Source: Convivina intestini (GTDB lineage: Bacteria; Bacillota; Bacilli; Lactobacillales; Lactobacillaceae). From it: a stretch of 64,000 bases of DNA. The stretch is from the NCBI RefSeq assembly GCF_003096575.1, contig NZ_QEKT01000004.1, positions 19,724-83,723 on the forward strand, given 5' to 3'. Made by a program: the position numbers and the translations under genes. This document shows, piece after piece, positions 8,690-16,559 of the stretch. The notes beneath the pieces are model-generated. The model was not told the DNA's origin and ran no database searches. It saw nothing but the letters and a program-made list of their open reading frames with translations. Every line of letters begins with the position of its first letter. Positions within the stretch are counted from its first letter, which is position 1.

Positions 8690-10336
8690 TTACTTGTCAC
8701 TACGGTAAGCATGCGTCAAATCAATTGGAAGACCAGTTGAATTCATAACCACATTCTTAACGTTTGGACGAACTAGATAATAAGCATTCCATGAACCCAA
8801 CGGATTAATGTTGGCTTGATCCTTCAAAGCGGCTTCGGCAGTTTTGAAATCATTACTACGAGCTGCGGGATCATTGGCATCGCTACCATCCGCTTTGGTA
8901 ATCGCATCAATGTAAGTTTGGTTCTTAAATTGACCATCATTGTTTCCAGCAGTAGGTGACTTAAAGAGATCATAGAAGGTTGAGCCATCAGGATAATCCC
9001 CGTTCCAATTGTTCAATACAATATCAAAGTTTTGATTCTGTTGATCTTGTATACGTTGCTTAAATGGAACGAACTTTTCGGTCACGCTAATACCCTTCAA
9101 GTTCGATTCCCAAGCCTGCTTTAGATAATCAACGTAATTCTTAGTGATTGGTGTATCGGCATCACCCAACAGCGTTACATCCATCTTAGTTTCGCCGACT
9201 TCCTTCAAACCTTCAGCAAAGAGTTGACTAGCCTTATCCTTATCATACTCGTAACCTGGATTCACAAAGGCAGCCAAATCTTGACCGTTAGCGGCCTTAG
9301 TCAAGTTATTTGATACTAATCCCGTGGCCGTGTCAAAGATTCCACCGGAAGCCTGCTTAGTAGCTTCTGCCCGATTAGTAGCCATATTCAAAGCCTGACG
9401 AATTTTGTCATTAGCCAAGAACTTATTTTTACCAGTTTGGTTGTATTCAAGGTAAGTACTGGCAGCTTGAGGCACCTTGGTTACATCCTTGTTATTTTTG
9501 TTGGCCTTATAAATTTCTGGCGAAGTATAAACACCAGCCCGGTCAATTTCACCCTTCTTATAAAGTTCAACCATCGTTTCCGGCTTCTTAACTACCTGCC
9601 AGTTAACTGTCTTAGTCTTAACATTTTTGGCATCCCAGTAGTTATCATTTTTAACCATCTTGAACTTATTGTTAGTACCATTCCAGCCTTCCAACTTATA
9701 GGGACCAGAATAAAGTTGCTTTTCAGCAGTGGTCCCATACTTAGAACCCTGCTTTTCCACAAAGCTTTGCTTTTGCGGCATAAAGTTAGCAAAAGTTAAG
9801 AGAGATTCAAACTGTGGCATAGGATTATCTAACTTAAAGGTAATCGTATCCCCATCGGCACTGACCCCCAAGTCACTGACTGGCTTTTTACCGGCCATAA
9901 TGTCATCGGCATTTTGAACACCCGAAGCTAGATAAGCATATTGAGAGGCGGTCTTAGGATCGACAATCCGTTGCCAGGAATAAACAAAGTCCTTAGCCGT
10001 CAGACTGGAACCATCAGACCATTTTAGACCACTACGCAAATGGGCCGTGTAGGTTTTTCCGTCTTCAGAAACATCAATTGACTTAGCTAAATCCGGAGCC
10101 GGTTTCCCATTGGCATCCATACGTAACAGATTAGAGCCAGTATTTCCAGCAATTGTATTGGAATATTGATCTGTTCCTTTAGATAAATCCAAAGTTTGAA
10201 TTTCCGATTGTAAACCATAATTCAAAGTGGTCTTATCTTTACTTTTATCAACGCCCCACCAGCCGGCGGCTCGCGTTCCCCCAGCCACAACTAATACTGC
10301 TGCTGCAGCCAAGGTCCATTTCTTCCATGTTTCCAT
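8690..10336 (-). CDS. oppA: Oligopeptide-binding protein OppA
   Basis: A 548-residue SBP of family 5: after an N-terminal hydrophobic segment (WTLAAAAVLVVAGG) it reads NYGLQSEIQTLDLSKGTDQY, then VSEDGKTYTAHLRSGLKWSD and DFVYSWQRIVDP, standard for OppA. It captures peptides outside the cell for OppBCDF. Unusually the N-terminus holds no lipobox cysteine: the sequence GTRAAGWWG has Trp where a lipid-modified Cys would be expected, so the protein may be retained by an uncleaved signal anchor or released. First gene of the operon, with a consensus-like promoter. Confidence 0.9.
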   Translation of the reverse strand: METWKKWTLAAAAVLVVAGGTRAAGWWGVDKSKDKTTLNYGLQSEIQTLDLSKGTDQYSNTIAGNTGSNLLRMDANGKPAPDLAKSIDVSEDGKTYTAHLRSGLKWSDGSSLTAKDFVYSWQRIVDPKTASQYAYLASGVQNADDIMAGKKPVSDLGVSADGDTITFKLDNPMPQFESLLTFANFMPQKQSFVEKQGSKYGTTAEKQLYSGPYKLEGWNGTNNKFKMVKNDNYWDAKNVKTKTVNWQVVKKPETMVELYKKGEIDRAGVYTSPEIYKANKNNKDVTKVPQAASTYLEYNQTGKNKFLANDKIRQALNMATNRAEATKQASGGIFDTATGLVSNNLTKAANGQDLAAFVNPGYEYDKDKASQLFAEGLKEVGETKMDVTLLGDADTPITKNYVDYLKQAWESNLKGISVTEKFVPFKQRIQDQQNQNFDIVLNNWNGDYPDGSTFYDLFKSPTAGNNDGQFKNQTYIDAITKADGSDANDPAARSNDFKTAEAALKDQANINPLGSWNAYYLVRPNVKNVVMNSTGLPIDLTHAYRSDK

Positions 10337-10371
10337 TGCGAATCCCCCTCGCTTATCTTTTCATGCTTACA

Positions 10372-10400
10372 ACTCTATCACATTATTTTACCATTTTCAA
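10372..10400 (-). promoter_or_regulatory. opp operon promoter
   Basis: TTGAAA (10395-10400) and TAGAGT (10372-10377), 17 bases apart on the minus strand. Confidence 0.65.
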
Positions 10401-10413
10401 ATTTTTCTATAAT

Positions 10414-10441
10414 AAAAAAGCGATAGATGTTATTCTAACGC
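10414..10441 (-). terminator. Terminator of the amino acid ABC operon
   Basis: GCGTTAGA/TCTATCGC (one T-T mismatch) with a six-base loop and six T on the minus strand. Confidence 0.75.
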
Positions 10442-10447
10442 CCTTTC

Positions 10448-11110
10448 TTATGCTAATTTTTTATCGAACCACTTGGCAATTAAAGATAGACCATAATTCA
10501 ACAAAAAGTAGACAACAGTCAACATAACCAAGACCGGTACGATATAAGTTGAATTTTGGGCATAAACGATTTGTCCTCGATAAGTCATTTCGGCTAAGAC
10601 AATTCCAGATGCCAAACTCGTATCCTTAACCAAAGAAATTAACTGAGAAATAATCGGTGGAATCATTTTTTTATAGGCCTGGGGCAAAATGATATACCAC
10701 ATCGTTTCCATGTTATTTAAGCCATTAGCCCGAGCTCCTTCAAATTGCCCAATATCAATCGATGCTAAACCACCTCGGACAATTTCAGCCAGCATAGCCG
10801 ACTCAAAAGTACTCATGGCAATCACCGTTGCCAAGAAGATTGGTAGGTGAACACCAATTCGTGGCAAGGCAAAGTAAACAAAGAAGATAATCAACAACAG
10901 TGGGAGGTTACGAATAATATTGTTAATCGTACCCACAAAACTCGAAAAGTATGGCATCTCTTCAAATTGAATAATCCCAATCACTGATCCGACAATTAAG
11001 CTAATAATGACCGAAATCACGGAAACACCAACAGTAATTGCTAATCCGCCCAGGAGATAATTAATGTTATCACCAGAAAAGGCACTTAAAATTCCTAATG
11101 TTACCATCAT
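10448..11110 (-). CDS. Polar amino acid ABC transporter permease (second)
   Basis: A 220-residue His/Glu/Gln/Arg-type permease (HisMQ/GlnP family). EAA-type loop GQFEGARANGLNNMETMWYI, followed by LPQAYKKMIPP. About five TM segments. It forms a heterodimer with the permease encoded 7 bases upstream. Last gene of the four-gene operon ATPase, binding protein, permease, permease. Substrate likely glutamine/glutamate or a related amino acid, but this is inference from family. Confidence 0.88.
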   Translation of the reverse strand: MMVTLGILSAFSGDNINYLLGGLAITVGVSVISVIISLIVGSVIGIIQFEEMPYFSSFVGTINNIIRNLPLLLIIFFVYFALPRIGVHLPIFLATVIAMSTFESAMLAEIVRGGLASIDIGQFEGARANGLNNMETMWYIILPQAYKKMIPPIISQLISLVKDTSLASGIVLAEMTYRGQIVYAQNSTYIVPVLVMLTVVYFLLNYGLSLIAKWFDKKLA

Positions 11111-11117
11111 ATCCTCC

Positions 11118-11759
11118 TTAAGCCTTCGCCTTTAGGCGTTTTTCCAGATACTGCATGTAATAACTTAATGGCAAGGTCAATATCAGGTAGAAAATTCCAA
11201 CGATGATATAGGCAGTGAAGGTATCAAAAGAGTTAGCAGCAACCATATTTCCTTGATACATCAAATCCAAACCGCCCACAAAAGCCAAAATAGATGAGTT
11301 TTTAACTAAGTTAATAAACTGATTACCCAATGAAGGCAGCGCCACTCGAAAGGCTTGCGGCAAAACGATATAGCGCATGGCCTGGCCAAATTTAAGCCCA
11401 TTAGCCCGTGCCCCCTCCATTTGTCCAGCCTCAATTGACAAAATTCCGGCTCGAACAGTTTCAGCAATAAAGGCTGAGGTATAAAGGGTTAAGGCGATTG
11501 TCCCAGCGGTAAAGCCATTCATCTTGACTACCTTGGCCACGGCCAAGTATAAGAAGAGCGTGATAATCAAAAGCGGAATATTCCGGAAAACCTGGACATA
11601 GATGTTGCCGACAATCTGCATCCAACGTTGCGGCATCACCTGCATAATGGCAAAAAGGGTTCCCAATACCATCGAGCCTATGAGGGCAAAAATACTTGAT
11701 AACAGCGTATAGCCAAATCCCTGGCAAAAGGTTGAAAAATAATTTTGTAATAATGCCAT
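11118..11759 (-). CDS. Polar amino acid ABC transporter permease (first)
   Basis: A 213-residue permease of the same family: VFRNIPLLIITLFLYLAVAK, EAA loop GQMEGARANGLKFGQAMRYI and LPQAFRVALPSLGNQFINLV are highly characteristic. It starts 2 bases after the binding-protein stop codon. Confidence 0.9.
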   Translation of the reverse strand: MALLQNYFSTFCQGFGYTLLSSIFALIGSMVLGTLFAIMQVMPQRWMQIVGNIYVQVFRNIPLLIITLFLYLAVAKVVKMNGFTAGTIALTLYTSAFIAETVRAGILSIEAGQMEGARANGLKFGQAMRYIVLPQAFRVALPSLGNQFINLVKNSSILAFVGGLDLMYQGNMVAANSFDTFTAYIIVGIFYLILTLPLSYYMQYLEKRLKAKA

Positions 11760-11761
11760 GC

Positions 11762-12625
11762 TTAGACCTCCAAATCATGCCAGTCTAAACCGGGTACCTG
11801 GCTAAACCACTTCTCAATCAACTGGTTATAAATTCCATTTTGCTTAATCGTTGCTAAAGCACGGTTGGCTTGATCAACCATCGGCTTTTGATCCTTATCA
11901 AAGGCAATGCCGTAAGGGCCGTTGGTGAAGTTTCCACCAACAATTTGATAATCAGGATTTTCGTTCGCAAAACCATACAAAATGGCATTATCAGTTGACA
12001 TTGCCTGTCCCTGTCCAGCCTTTAAGGCTTGCATAGCTGAGGCATAGTCTTGCAGGGCGACAATATTAGCCTTAGGTGCAAATTTCTTGGTTTCCTTAGC
12101 CGCTGTAGTACCAACAACAACCAAAATCGTGTACTTGGCATCATTCATATCAGCGATGCTGTGGATACCTGATCCTTTTTGAACCAAAATCGACTGACCA
12201 GCATTAAAGTAAGAATCCGTATAATCAACCACCTTAGCTCTTTCCGGCGTAATGGTCATGGTCGAAACCGTACCATCAATATTAGTATTCTTTAAAAGTT
12301 GAATTTTAGAGGCCGTTGAAACCGGTACATACTCAGCTGACATTGGTACGCCAGTTTGCTTAGACATTTGCACCGTTAATGCCTTAGCAATATCGACATC
12401 AAATCCAACCGGGGTAGCGGTTTTAGTATCCATCAAACCAAACAACTTCGTATCAGCCTTGACACCCCAAATGATTTTCCCTTGTTTTTCAACACGGGTT
12501 AAAGTGTCCTGGTGTTTTGCATTTTTTTCAGCGGTGGCAGTGGCCCACATGAGACCCAAAATCAAGGCCGCCGCTAAAATAATTGTGGCGATAATCCCAA
12601 ATCGCCTTTTTTTAGCTTTTTCCAT
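11762..12625 (-). CDS. Amino acid ABC transporter substrate-binding protein
   Basis: A 287-residue family 3 solute-binding protein: one N-terminal hydrophobic helix (FGIIATIILAAALILGLMWA), then KIIWGVKADTKLFGL, the family signature TPVGFDVDIAKALT and DYTDSYFNAGQSILV. Start placed at ATG 12625 with GAAGG ribosome site. Like OppA in this window it has no cysteine after the hydrophobic segment, so it appears membrane-tethered by a signal anchor and not a lipoprotein. Encoded between the ATPase and the two permeases. Confidence 0.88.
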   Translation of the reverse strand: MEKAKKRRFGIIATIILAAALILGLMWATATAEKNAKHQDTLTRVEKQGKIIWGVKADTKLFGLMDTKTATPVGFDVDIAKALTVQMSKQTGVPMSAEYVPVSTASKIQLLKNTNIDGTVSTMTITPERAKVVDYTDSYFNAGQSILVQKGSGIHSIADMNDAKYTILVVVGTTAAKETKKFAPKANIVALQDYASAMQALKAGQGQAMSTDNAILYGFANENPDYQIVGGNFTNGPYGIAFDKDQKPMVDQANRALATIKQNGIYNQLIEKWFSQVPGLDWHDLEV

Positions 12626-12673
12626 TTTACCTTCCCTCAGACACATCCATTACTGCAACGACAATTTCAGCAA

Positions 12674-13411
12674 TTAGTGATTAGCCACTTGACTTAAGAA
12701 CTTCTGGGCCCGTGGCTCACTTGGCTTTTCAAAGAACGAAGCCGTTGAACTGTCTTCTAGAATTTGACCATCGGCCATAAAAATCACGCGATCAGCAACG
12801 GCCTTAGCAAAGCTCATTTCGTGAGTCACAACCAACATGGTCATGGAAGAATCAGCCGCAATATCACGCATAACATCCAACACATCACCAATCATTTCTG
12901 GGTCAAGGGCTGAAGTTGGCTCATCAAACAACAGGGCCTTAGGCTTCATGGCTAGTGAACGAGCAATTGCAATTCGTTGTTTTTGTCCACCAGATAATTC
13001 GCTAGGCATATTAGTGGCCTTATCAGCCAAACCAACCTTTTCCAACAACTCCATGGCAATCTTTTTGTTTTCCGCTTCATCTCGCTTTAAGACTAAGCGC
13101 GGAGCCAGCATGATGTTTTCAATCGCCGATTTGTTGTTGTAAAGATTAAAGTGCTGGAAAACCATCCCCACGTTCTTACGAATTTTATTCATATCCGTTT
13201 TAGGATCATGTAAATCAAAACCATCGACCAAAAGCTGACCTTGTTGAATCTCTTCCAAACCGTTAACCGTTCGGATTAAGGTTGACTTTCCTGATCCAGA
13301 GGGGCCAATCAAAACAACCGTTTCACCGGCATCAATTTCCAAGTTGACGTTCTTTAAAGCGTGAAAATCACCGTAGTACTTTTCCACGTCCTTGAATTCA
13401 ATCATTGACAT
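12674..13411 (-). CDS. glnQ: Amino acid ABC transporter ATP-binding protein (GlnQ type)
   Basis: A 245-residue ATPase beginning MSMIEFKDVEKYYGDFHALK, Walker A GPSGSGKST, VFQHFNLY Q-loop, signature LSGGQKQRIAIARSLA, Walker B FDEPTSALDPEM and switch VVTHEM. The start is ATG 13411 (GGAG at the right spacing); a longer in-frame reading to 13501 would run through the -10 sequence. First gene of the importer operon. GlnQ is a family name here; the exact substrate is not proven. Confidence 0.88.
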   Translation of the reverse strand: MSMIEFKDVEKYYGDFHALKNVNLEIDAGETVVLIGPSGSGKSTLIRTVNGLEEIQQGQLLVDGFDLHDPKTDMNKIRKNVGMVFQHFNLYNNKSAIENIMLAPRLVLKRDEAENKKIAMELLEKVGLADKATNMPSELSGGQKQRIAIARSLAMKPKALLFDEPTSALDPEMIGDVLDVMRDIAADSSMTMLVVTHEMSFAKAVADRVIFMADGQILEDSSTASFFEKPSEPRAQKFLSQVANH

Positions 13412-13489
13412 ATGTATTCTCCTCAATATTCCATTAATAACAGCAGAATCTTTTCGTACCATTCTACTGAAGCATGCCAAATCGCATAG

Positions 13490-13515
13490 ATTATAGGTCA
13501 TGTTTTATGACATGA
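13490..13515 (-). promoter_or_regulatory. Promoter of the amino acid importer with overlapping inverted repeat
   Basis: A consensus TATAAT on the minus strand (13490-13495) is preceded directly by TCATGT-N6-ACATGA (13498-13515), a perfect inverted repeat lying in the spacer region. No good -35 is seen. An operator that overlaps the promoter is likely; the regulator is unknown. Confidence 0.5.
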
Positions 13516-13570
13516 TACCACTAAAATGCCCATTAAAATTTAATCTAACCCTAATTTTATAATTCTAAAG

Positions 13571-13600
13571 AAAAAACCGCCAACAAGGATGGCGGTTAAA
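13571..13600 (-). terminator. Terminator of the ABC-F gene
   Basis: AACCGCC/GGCGGTT followed by a T run on the minus strand. Confidence 0.85.
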
Positions 13601-13621
13601 ATCAAAGAAATATCACATTAA

Positions 13622-15178
13622 TTAGTCATCTTCTTTTTGATGGCTGAGCGCAGCCACATCTAAGGTTTTATCAGCCAAATCAGCCGTAAAACTACTTTCG
13701 TGGGAAACAATAATTGCATTCCCAGGGAAAGCGGTAATCGCCCGGTGGAGGGCTTGTTTAGTGGTTTCATCCAAATGGTTAGTCGGCTCATCAAGAATCA
13801 AGAAATTACTAGGCTTCATTTCCATAATTGCTAACTTAACCTTGGTTTGTTCTCCTCCAGATAACTGGAACAGCGGTTTTTGAGCATTTTCAGCATTAAT
13901 ACCAGCACCAGCCAAGCGCGTCCGCAGTTCTTTGGGTTGAATGGTTGGAAAGAGATCTTGCATCACTTGCAAAGGCGTTTGCTGATCATTTTCCCATTCC
14001 AAATCCTGATCAAAATAGTTCACCACAGCCGAAGGTGAAAATTCAGCCCGACCATTCAAAGCCGGAATTAACCCTAAAATAGACTTAATCAAGGTTGACT
14101 TACCAGCCCCGTTAAAGCCACGGAAGACTAACTTTTCCTCAGTCGTAATGGAAAAAGTTACCGGCTCCAAAATTGGTTGTTCATACCCCACCGACAAATC
14201 CGTCACCGTCAAAGCATTGGCCGACTGTGTTTCAATATAAGGGAAGCTAAACTTAGCCACCGGATTCCCAGATGGTGGATCAACTCGGTCCATTCGGGCC
14301 AGCATCTTCTCACGCGACTTAGCCTGCTTCGAGGTTGAAGCACGGGCCTTATTTTTAGCAATAAATTTCTCGGCCTTTTCAATCTCAACCTGCTGCTTTT
14401 CATATTGACGCAGCTGTTGTTCCGCCCGCTCTTCCTTTTGGTGCATGGCCTTTTTAAAGGAACCACGATATTTAGTGATTTTACCAAAGGAAACGTCGAT
14501 AATCGCATTGGTAACCCGGTCGAGGAAATCAAAATCATGCGAAATAATCATGGCAGCGCCAGGAAAATCTTGCAAAAAGTCCTGCAACCATTCAATATGA
14601 GCCACATCCAAATAGTTGGTTGGCTCATCTAAAATGATTACATCATCGTTTTCCAACAAAAGTTTAGCCAAGATAACTTTGGCACGCTGGCCACCCGACA
14701 TTTGCTCAAGTTCACAGTCACGGCCGATTGCCTCTAGACCCAAACCAGTAATGACCCGTTCAATCTCGGTATCTAAGCCGTAAAAGTCAGCCGCATCCAA
14801 TTCTTCTTGCATGCGTCCAGCTCTTTCCAGCAACTTATCATCCATGGTTTCAGCGTACTGCTCATATAACTGTGTCGCCCGCTTTTGCTTGTCATATAGG
14901 TCCTGATAGGCGGTATGCAAAAAATCAACCAGGGTCATACCCTCTGGAATTTCGGCATACTGGTCCAAATAACCAATCTTAAGCCCTTTCGCCCAATCAA
15001 TCCGGCCAGCTAAGGGCAAGACCTGTTGGGTCAAAATCTTAATCAGAGTTGATTTACCGGCCCCGTTTTGGCCGACAATCCCCATATGCTCACCGACTTG
15101 GAGTTCAAAATCAGCGTCTTCGTATAAAGTTTTTTCTGCGTAGGCCATTGTGAGCCCACTTACCTCTAATAATGCCAT
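13622..15178 (-). CDS. ABC-F family ATPase (ribosome-associated)
   Basis: A 518-residue protein with two ABC domains and no membrane segment. Domain 1: GQNGAGKST (about 36-44), MSGGQRAKVILAKLLL, DEPTNYLD. Linker (about 245-300) is Lys/Glu/Arg-rich and helical. Domain 2: GFNGAGKST, LSGGEQTKVKLA, DEPTNHLD. ABC-F proteins bind the ribosomal E site and either aid translation or protect from antibiotics; this one resembles the housekeeping YbiT/YkpA-like branch more than the resistance branch, but that is a judgement by eye. Start at ATG 15178 is set by homology; there is no ribosome site in front and a -10-like sequence lies a few bases upstream, so the mRNA may be leaderless. Confidence 0.85.
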   Translation of the reverse strand: MALLEVSGLTMAYAEKTLYEDADFELQVGEHMGIVGQNGAGKSTLIKILTQQVLPLAGRIDWAKGLKIGYLDQYAEIPEGMTLVDFLHTAYQDLYDKQKRATQLYEQYAETMDDKLLERAGRMQEELDAADFYGLDTEIERVITGLGLEAIGRDCELEQMSGGQRAKVILAKLLLENDDVIILDEPTNYLDVAHIEWLQDFLQDFPGAAMIISHDFDFLDRVTNAIIDVSFGKITKYRGSFKKAMHQKEERAEQQLRQYEKQQVEIEKAEKFIAKNKARASTSKQAKSREKMLARMDRVDPPSGNPVAKFSFPYIETQSANALTVTDLSVGYEQPILEPVTFSITTEEKLVFRGFNGAGKSTLIKSILGLIPALNGRAEFSPSAVVNYFDQDLEWENDQQTPLQVMQDLFPTIQPKELRTRLAGAGINAENAQKPLFQLSGGEQTKVKLAIMEMKPSNFLILDEPTNHLDETTKQALHRAITAFPGNAIIVSHESSFTADLADKTLDVAALSHQKEDD

Positions 15179-15201
15179 AAGTACTAGTCTATCACAGTTT
15201 T

Positions 15202-15230
15202 TTGAAAGTCACATGCCAAGCCGGTACAAT
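15202..15230 (+). promoter_or_regulatory. Promoter of the VOC-family gene
   Basis: TTGAAA (15202-15207) and TACAAT (15225-15230), 17 bases apart. Confidence 0.7.
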
Positions 15231-15267
15231 AGAAGTAATCGCATATTAAATATCAAAGGTATAATCC

Positions 15268-15597
15268 ATGAAACCACGTAAATTAAATCATAAAACCATT
15301 CCAACCCAAGACCCTGATCGAGCTTATCGTTTTTGGCGCGATGTCTTTGATATTCCCCAAGCTGGGCCTAGCAATCAACGCCACTTACGCTTGGATCAGG
15401 AGGATTTAACTTTTGTAGTTGGTCCGGCTCAAAATCATTTTGAATTATTAGCCCGTGATCATCAAGCTAGTCTCCGTCAGCATTTGGCCAATAATTTTGT
15501 GCCAATTCTAAAAACCGAGGAGCGTTATGGTAACAAAATCGCCTTGGTAGTCAATGATTCAGAGGGCAATCAAATTACCATTGAAGTTAATCAATAA
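15268..15597 (+). CDS. Glyoxalase/VOC-like small protein
   Basis: A 109-residue protein: KLNHKTIPTQDPDRAYRFWR with an aromatic FWRDVF segment, then a strand-rich body ending KIALVVNDSEGNQITIEVNQ. This is the layout of a single vicinal-oxygen-chelate (glyoxalase/bleomycin resistance-like) module, with unclear metal ligands (His at residue 8 and Glu near the end are candidates). Function unknown. Ribosome site AAAGG before ATG. Confidence 0.5.
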   Translation: MKPRKLNHKTIPTQDPDRAYRFWRDVFDIPQAGPSNQRHLRLDQEDLTFVVGPAQNHFELLARDHQASLRQHLANNFVPILKTEERYGNKIALVVNDSEGNQITIEVNQ

Positions 15598-15616
15598 GAA
15601 TTTTAATAAAAAGTTA

Positions 15617-15645
15617 TTGCATGTAGGTGATTTGCATGGTACAAT
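15617..15645 (+). promoter_or_regulatory. tRNA-Lys promoter
   Basis: TTGCAT (15617-15622) and TACAAT (15640-15645) separated by 17 bases, about 20 bases before the tRNA. Confidence 0.7.
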
Positions 15646-15664
15646 ACTCTTTGTTGTAAAAGCT

Positions 15665-15737
15665 GGTCAGCTAGCTCAGTTGGTAGAGCAACGGACTCTT
15701 AATCCGTGGGTCCAGGGTTCGAGCCCCTGGCTGACCA
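15665..15737 (+). tRNA. tRNA-Lys (anticodon CTT)
   Basis: A 73-base cloverleaf. The acceptor stem GGTCAGC/GCTGACC is perfect, the D arm contains AGCTCAGTTGGTAGAGC, the anticodon loop CTCTTAA gives anticodon CTT (Lys, AAG codons), and the T arm is CCAGGGTTCGAGCCCCTGG. Discriminator A. The CCA end is not encoded. It has its own promoter and terminator. Confidence 0.95.
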
Positions 15738-15744
15738 CTAATAA

Positions 15745-15771
15745 AAGGACATCGCAAGGATGTCCTTTTTT
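15745..15771 (+). terminator. tRNA-Lys terminator
   Basis: GGACATC/GATGTCC hairpin followed by six T, seven bases after the tRNA. Confidence 0.85.
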
Positions 15772-15822
15772 GCTGTCTTATTTTTGAATGCCAACTCCCT
15801 TAAATTCGGGAAGTTTTTTATT

Positions 15823-16419
15823 TTACCAAGGCAATAGCCAAACTAATAATAGTATCAGCGTGTACTGCAATAGGTATAAACCTAAACCACCAATATTACG
15901 CGGGTTCAAATTAACCCCAAAGCGCATGACACTGCCCTTATGACTTGGCACTCGCTGTAACCACAACGGTTCGGGATATTGGGGCCGAATTAATAGATAG
16001 TTATTAACCATCGGTACAAAAGCCATTAATAGGAACAAAAAGCTCAGTAGACAACGCATCCACAAGGGTCCTTGCCACTTGCATATGAAATCGGCAACTA
16101 TGACGCCGATTAAGCTCGCCAGTATCACCAAGCTGATAGCCTGCATAACATTGCTAATGCGCTGTTTGCTAGCCTGCAAATCTTGTGCCTCCTGATTACA
16201 TTCTTCCAAAATACGTGGCTCCTGTTTTAATAGGTTATCCAATGAAAGCTGATACATTTCACTTATTTTAATGATGCTCACTAAGTCCGGCATCCGCTGA
16301 TTATTTTCCCAGTAGGATATAGCCTGGCGACTCAGATGTAATTGTTGCGCCAAATCTTCCTGGGTCATCCCCCGCTCTACTCGCTGGTTCTTAATAATTT
16401 CGCCAATTGATTGTGCCAT
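15823..16419 (-). CDS. XRE-family regulator with C-terminal membrane domain
   Basis: A 198-residue protein. Residues 1-65 are a Cro/C1-type helix-turn-helix: MTQEDLAQQLHLSRQAISYW then ENNQRMPDLVSIIKISEMYQ. Residues about 85-198 hold three to four hydrophobic segments (ISLVILASLIGVIVADFICK; CLLSFLFLLMAFVPMV; YLLQYTLILLLVWLL), so the regulator is membrane-anchored. Start chosen at ATG 16419 (GGAG 10 bases upstream); longer in-frame readings lack a ribosome site. Targets unknown. A 12-bp palindrome upstream may be its own operator. Confidence 0.75.
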   Translation of the reverse strand: MAQSIGEIIKNQRVERGMTQEDLAQQLHLSRQAISYWENNQRMPDLVSIIKISEMYQLSLDNLLKQEPRILEECNQEAQDLQASKQRISNVMQAISLVILASLIGVIVADFICKWQGPLWMRCLLSFLFLLMAFVPMVNNYLLIRPQYPEPLWLQRVPSHKGSVMRFGVNLNPRNIGGLGLYLLQYTLILLLVWLLPW

Positions 16420-16485
16420 ATTGGTCACTCCTTTCATAAGTTCATTTTTATTATGATAATTAGCACCAAATTTTGCTGTCACAAT

Positions 16486-16497
16486 CCGTTGCAACGG
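16486..16497. promoter_or_regulatory. 12-bp palindrome upstream of the XRE gene
   Basis: CCGTTGCAACGG is a perfect palindrome about 70 bases before the XRE start and about 60 bases after the rbsK stop; a possible autoregulatory operator. Confidence 0.35.
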
Positions 16498-16520
16498 TGA
16501 TATTCTACCCTTTTCCAATA

Positions 16521-16543
16521 AAAAAAGTCCGTAACCGGACTTA
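16521..16543 (-). terminator. rbsK terminator
   Basis: AAGTCCG/CGGACTT, GTTA loop, then a T run on the minus strand. Confidence 0.85.
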
Positions 16544-16559
16544 AATCAAATTCAGTAAA

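Noticed and set aside
10372..10410. CodY box at the opp promoter
   Set aside because: Best alignment to AATTTTCWGAAAATT matches only about 10 of 15 positions in an AT-rich region.
15792..15822. Terminator (AACTCCC/GGGAAGTT then T run) after tRNA-Lys
   Set aside because: It points away from the XRE gene it borders, and tRNA-Lys already has a better terminator; left out as uncertain.
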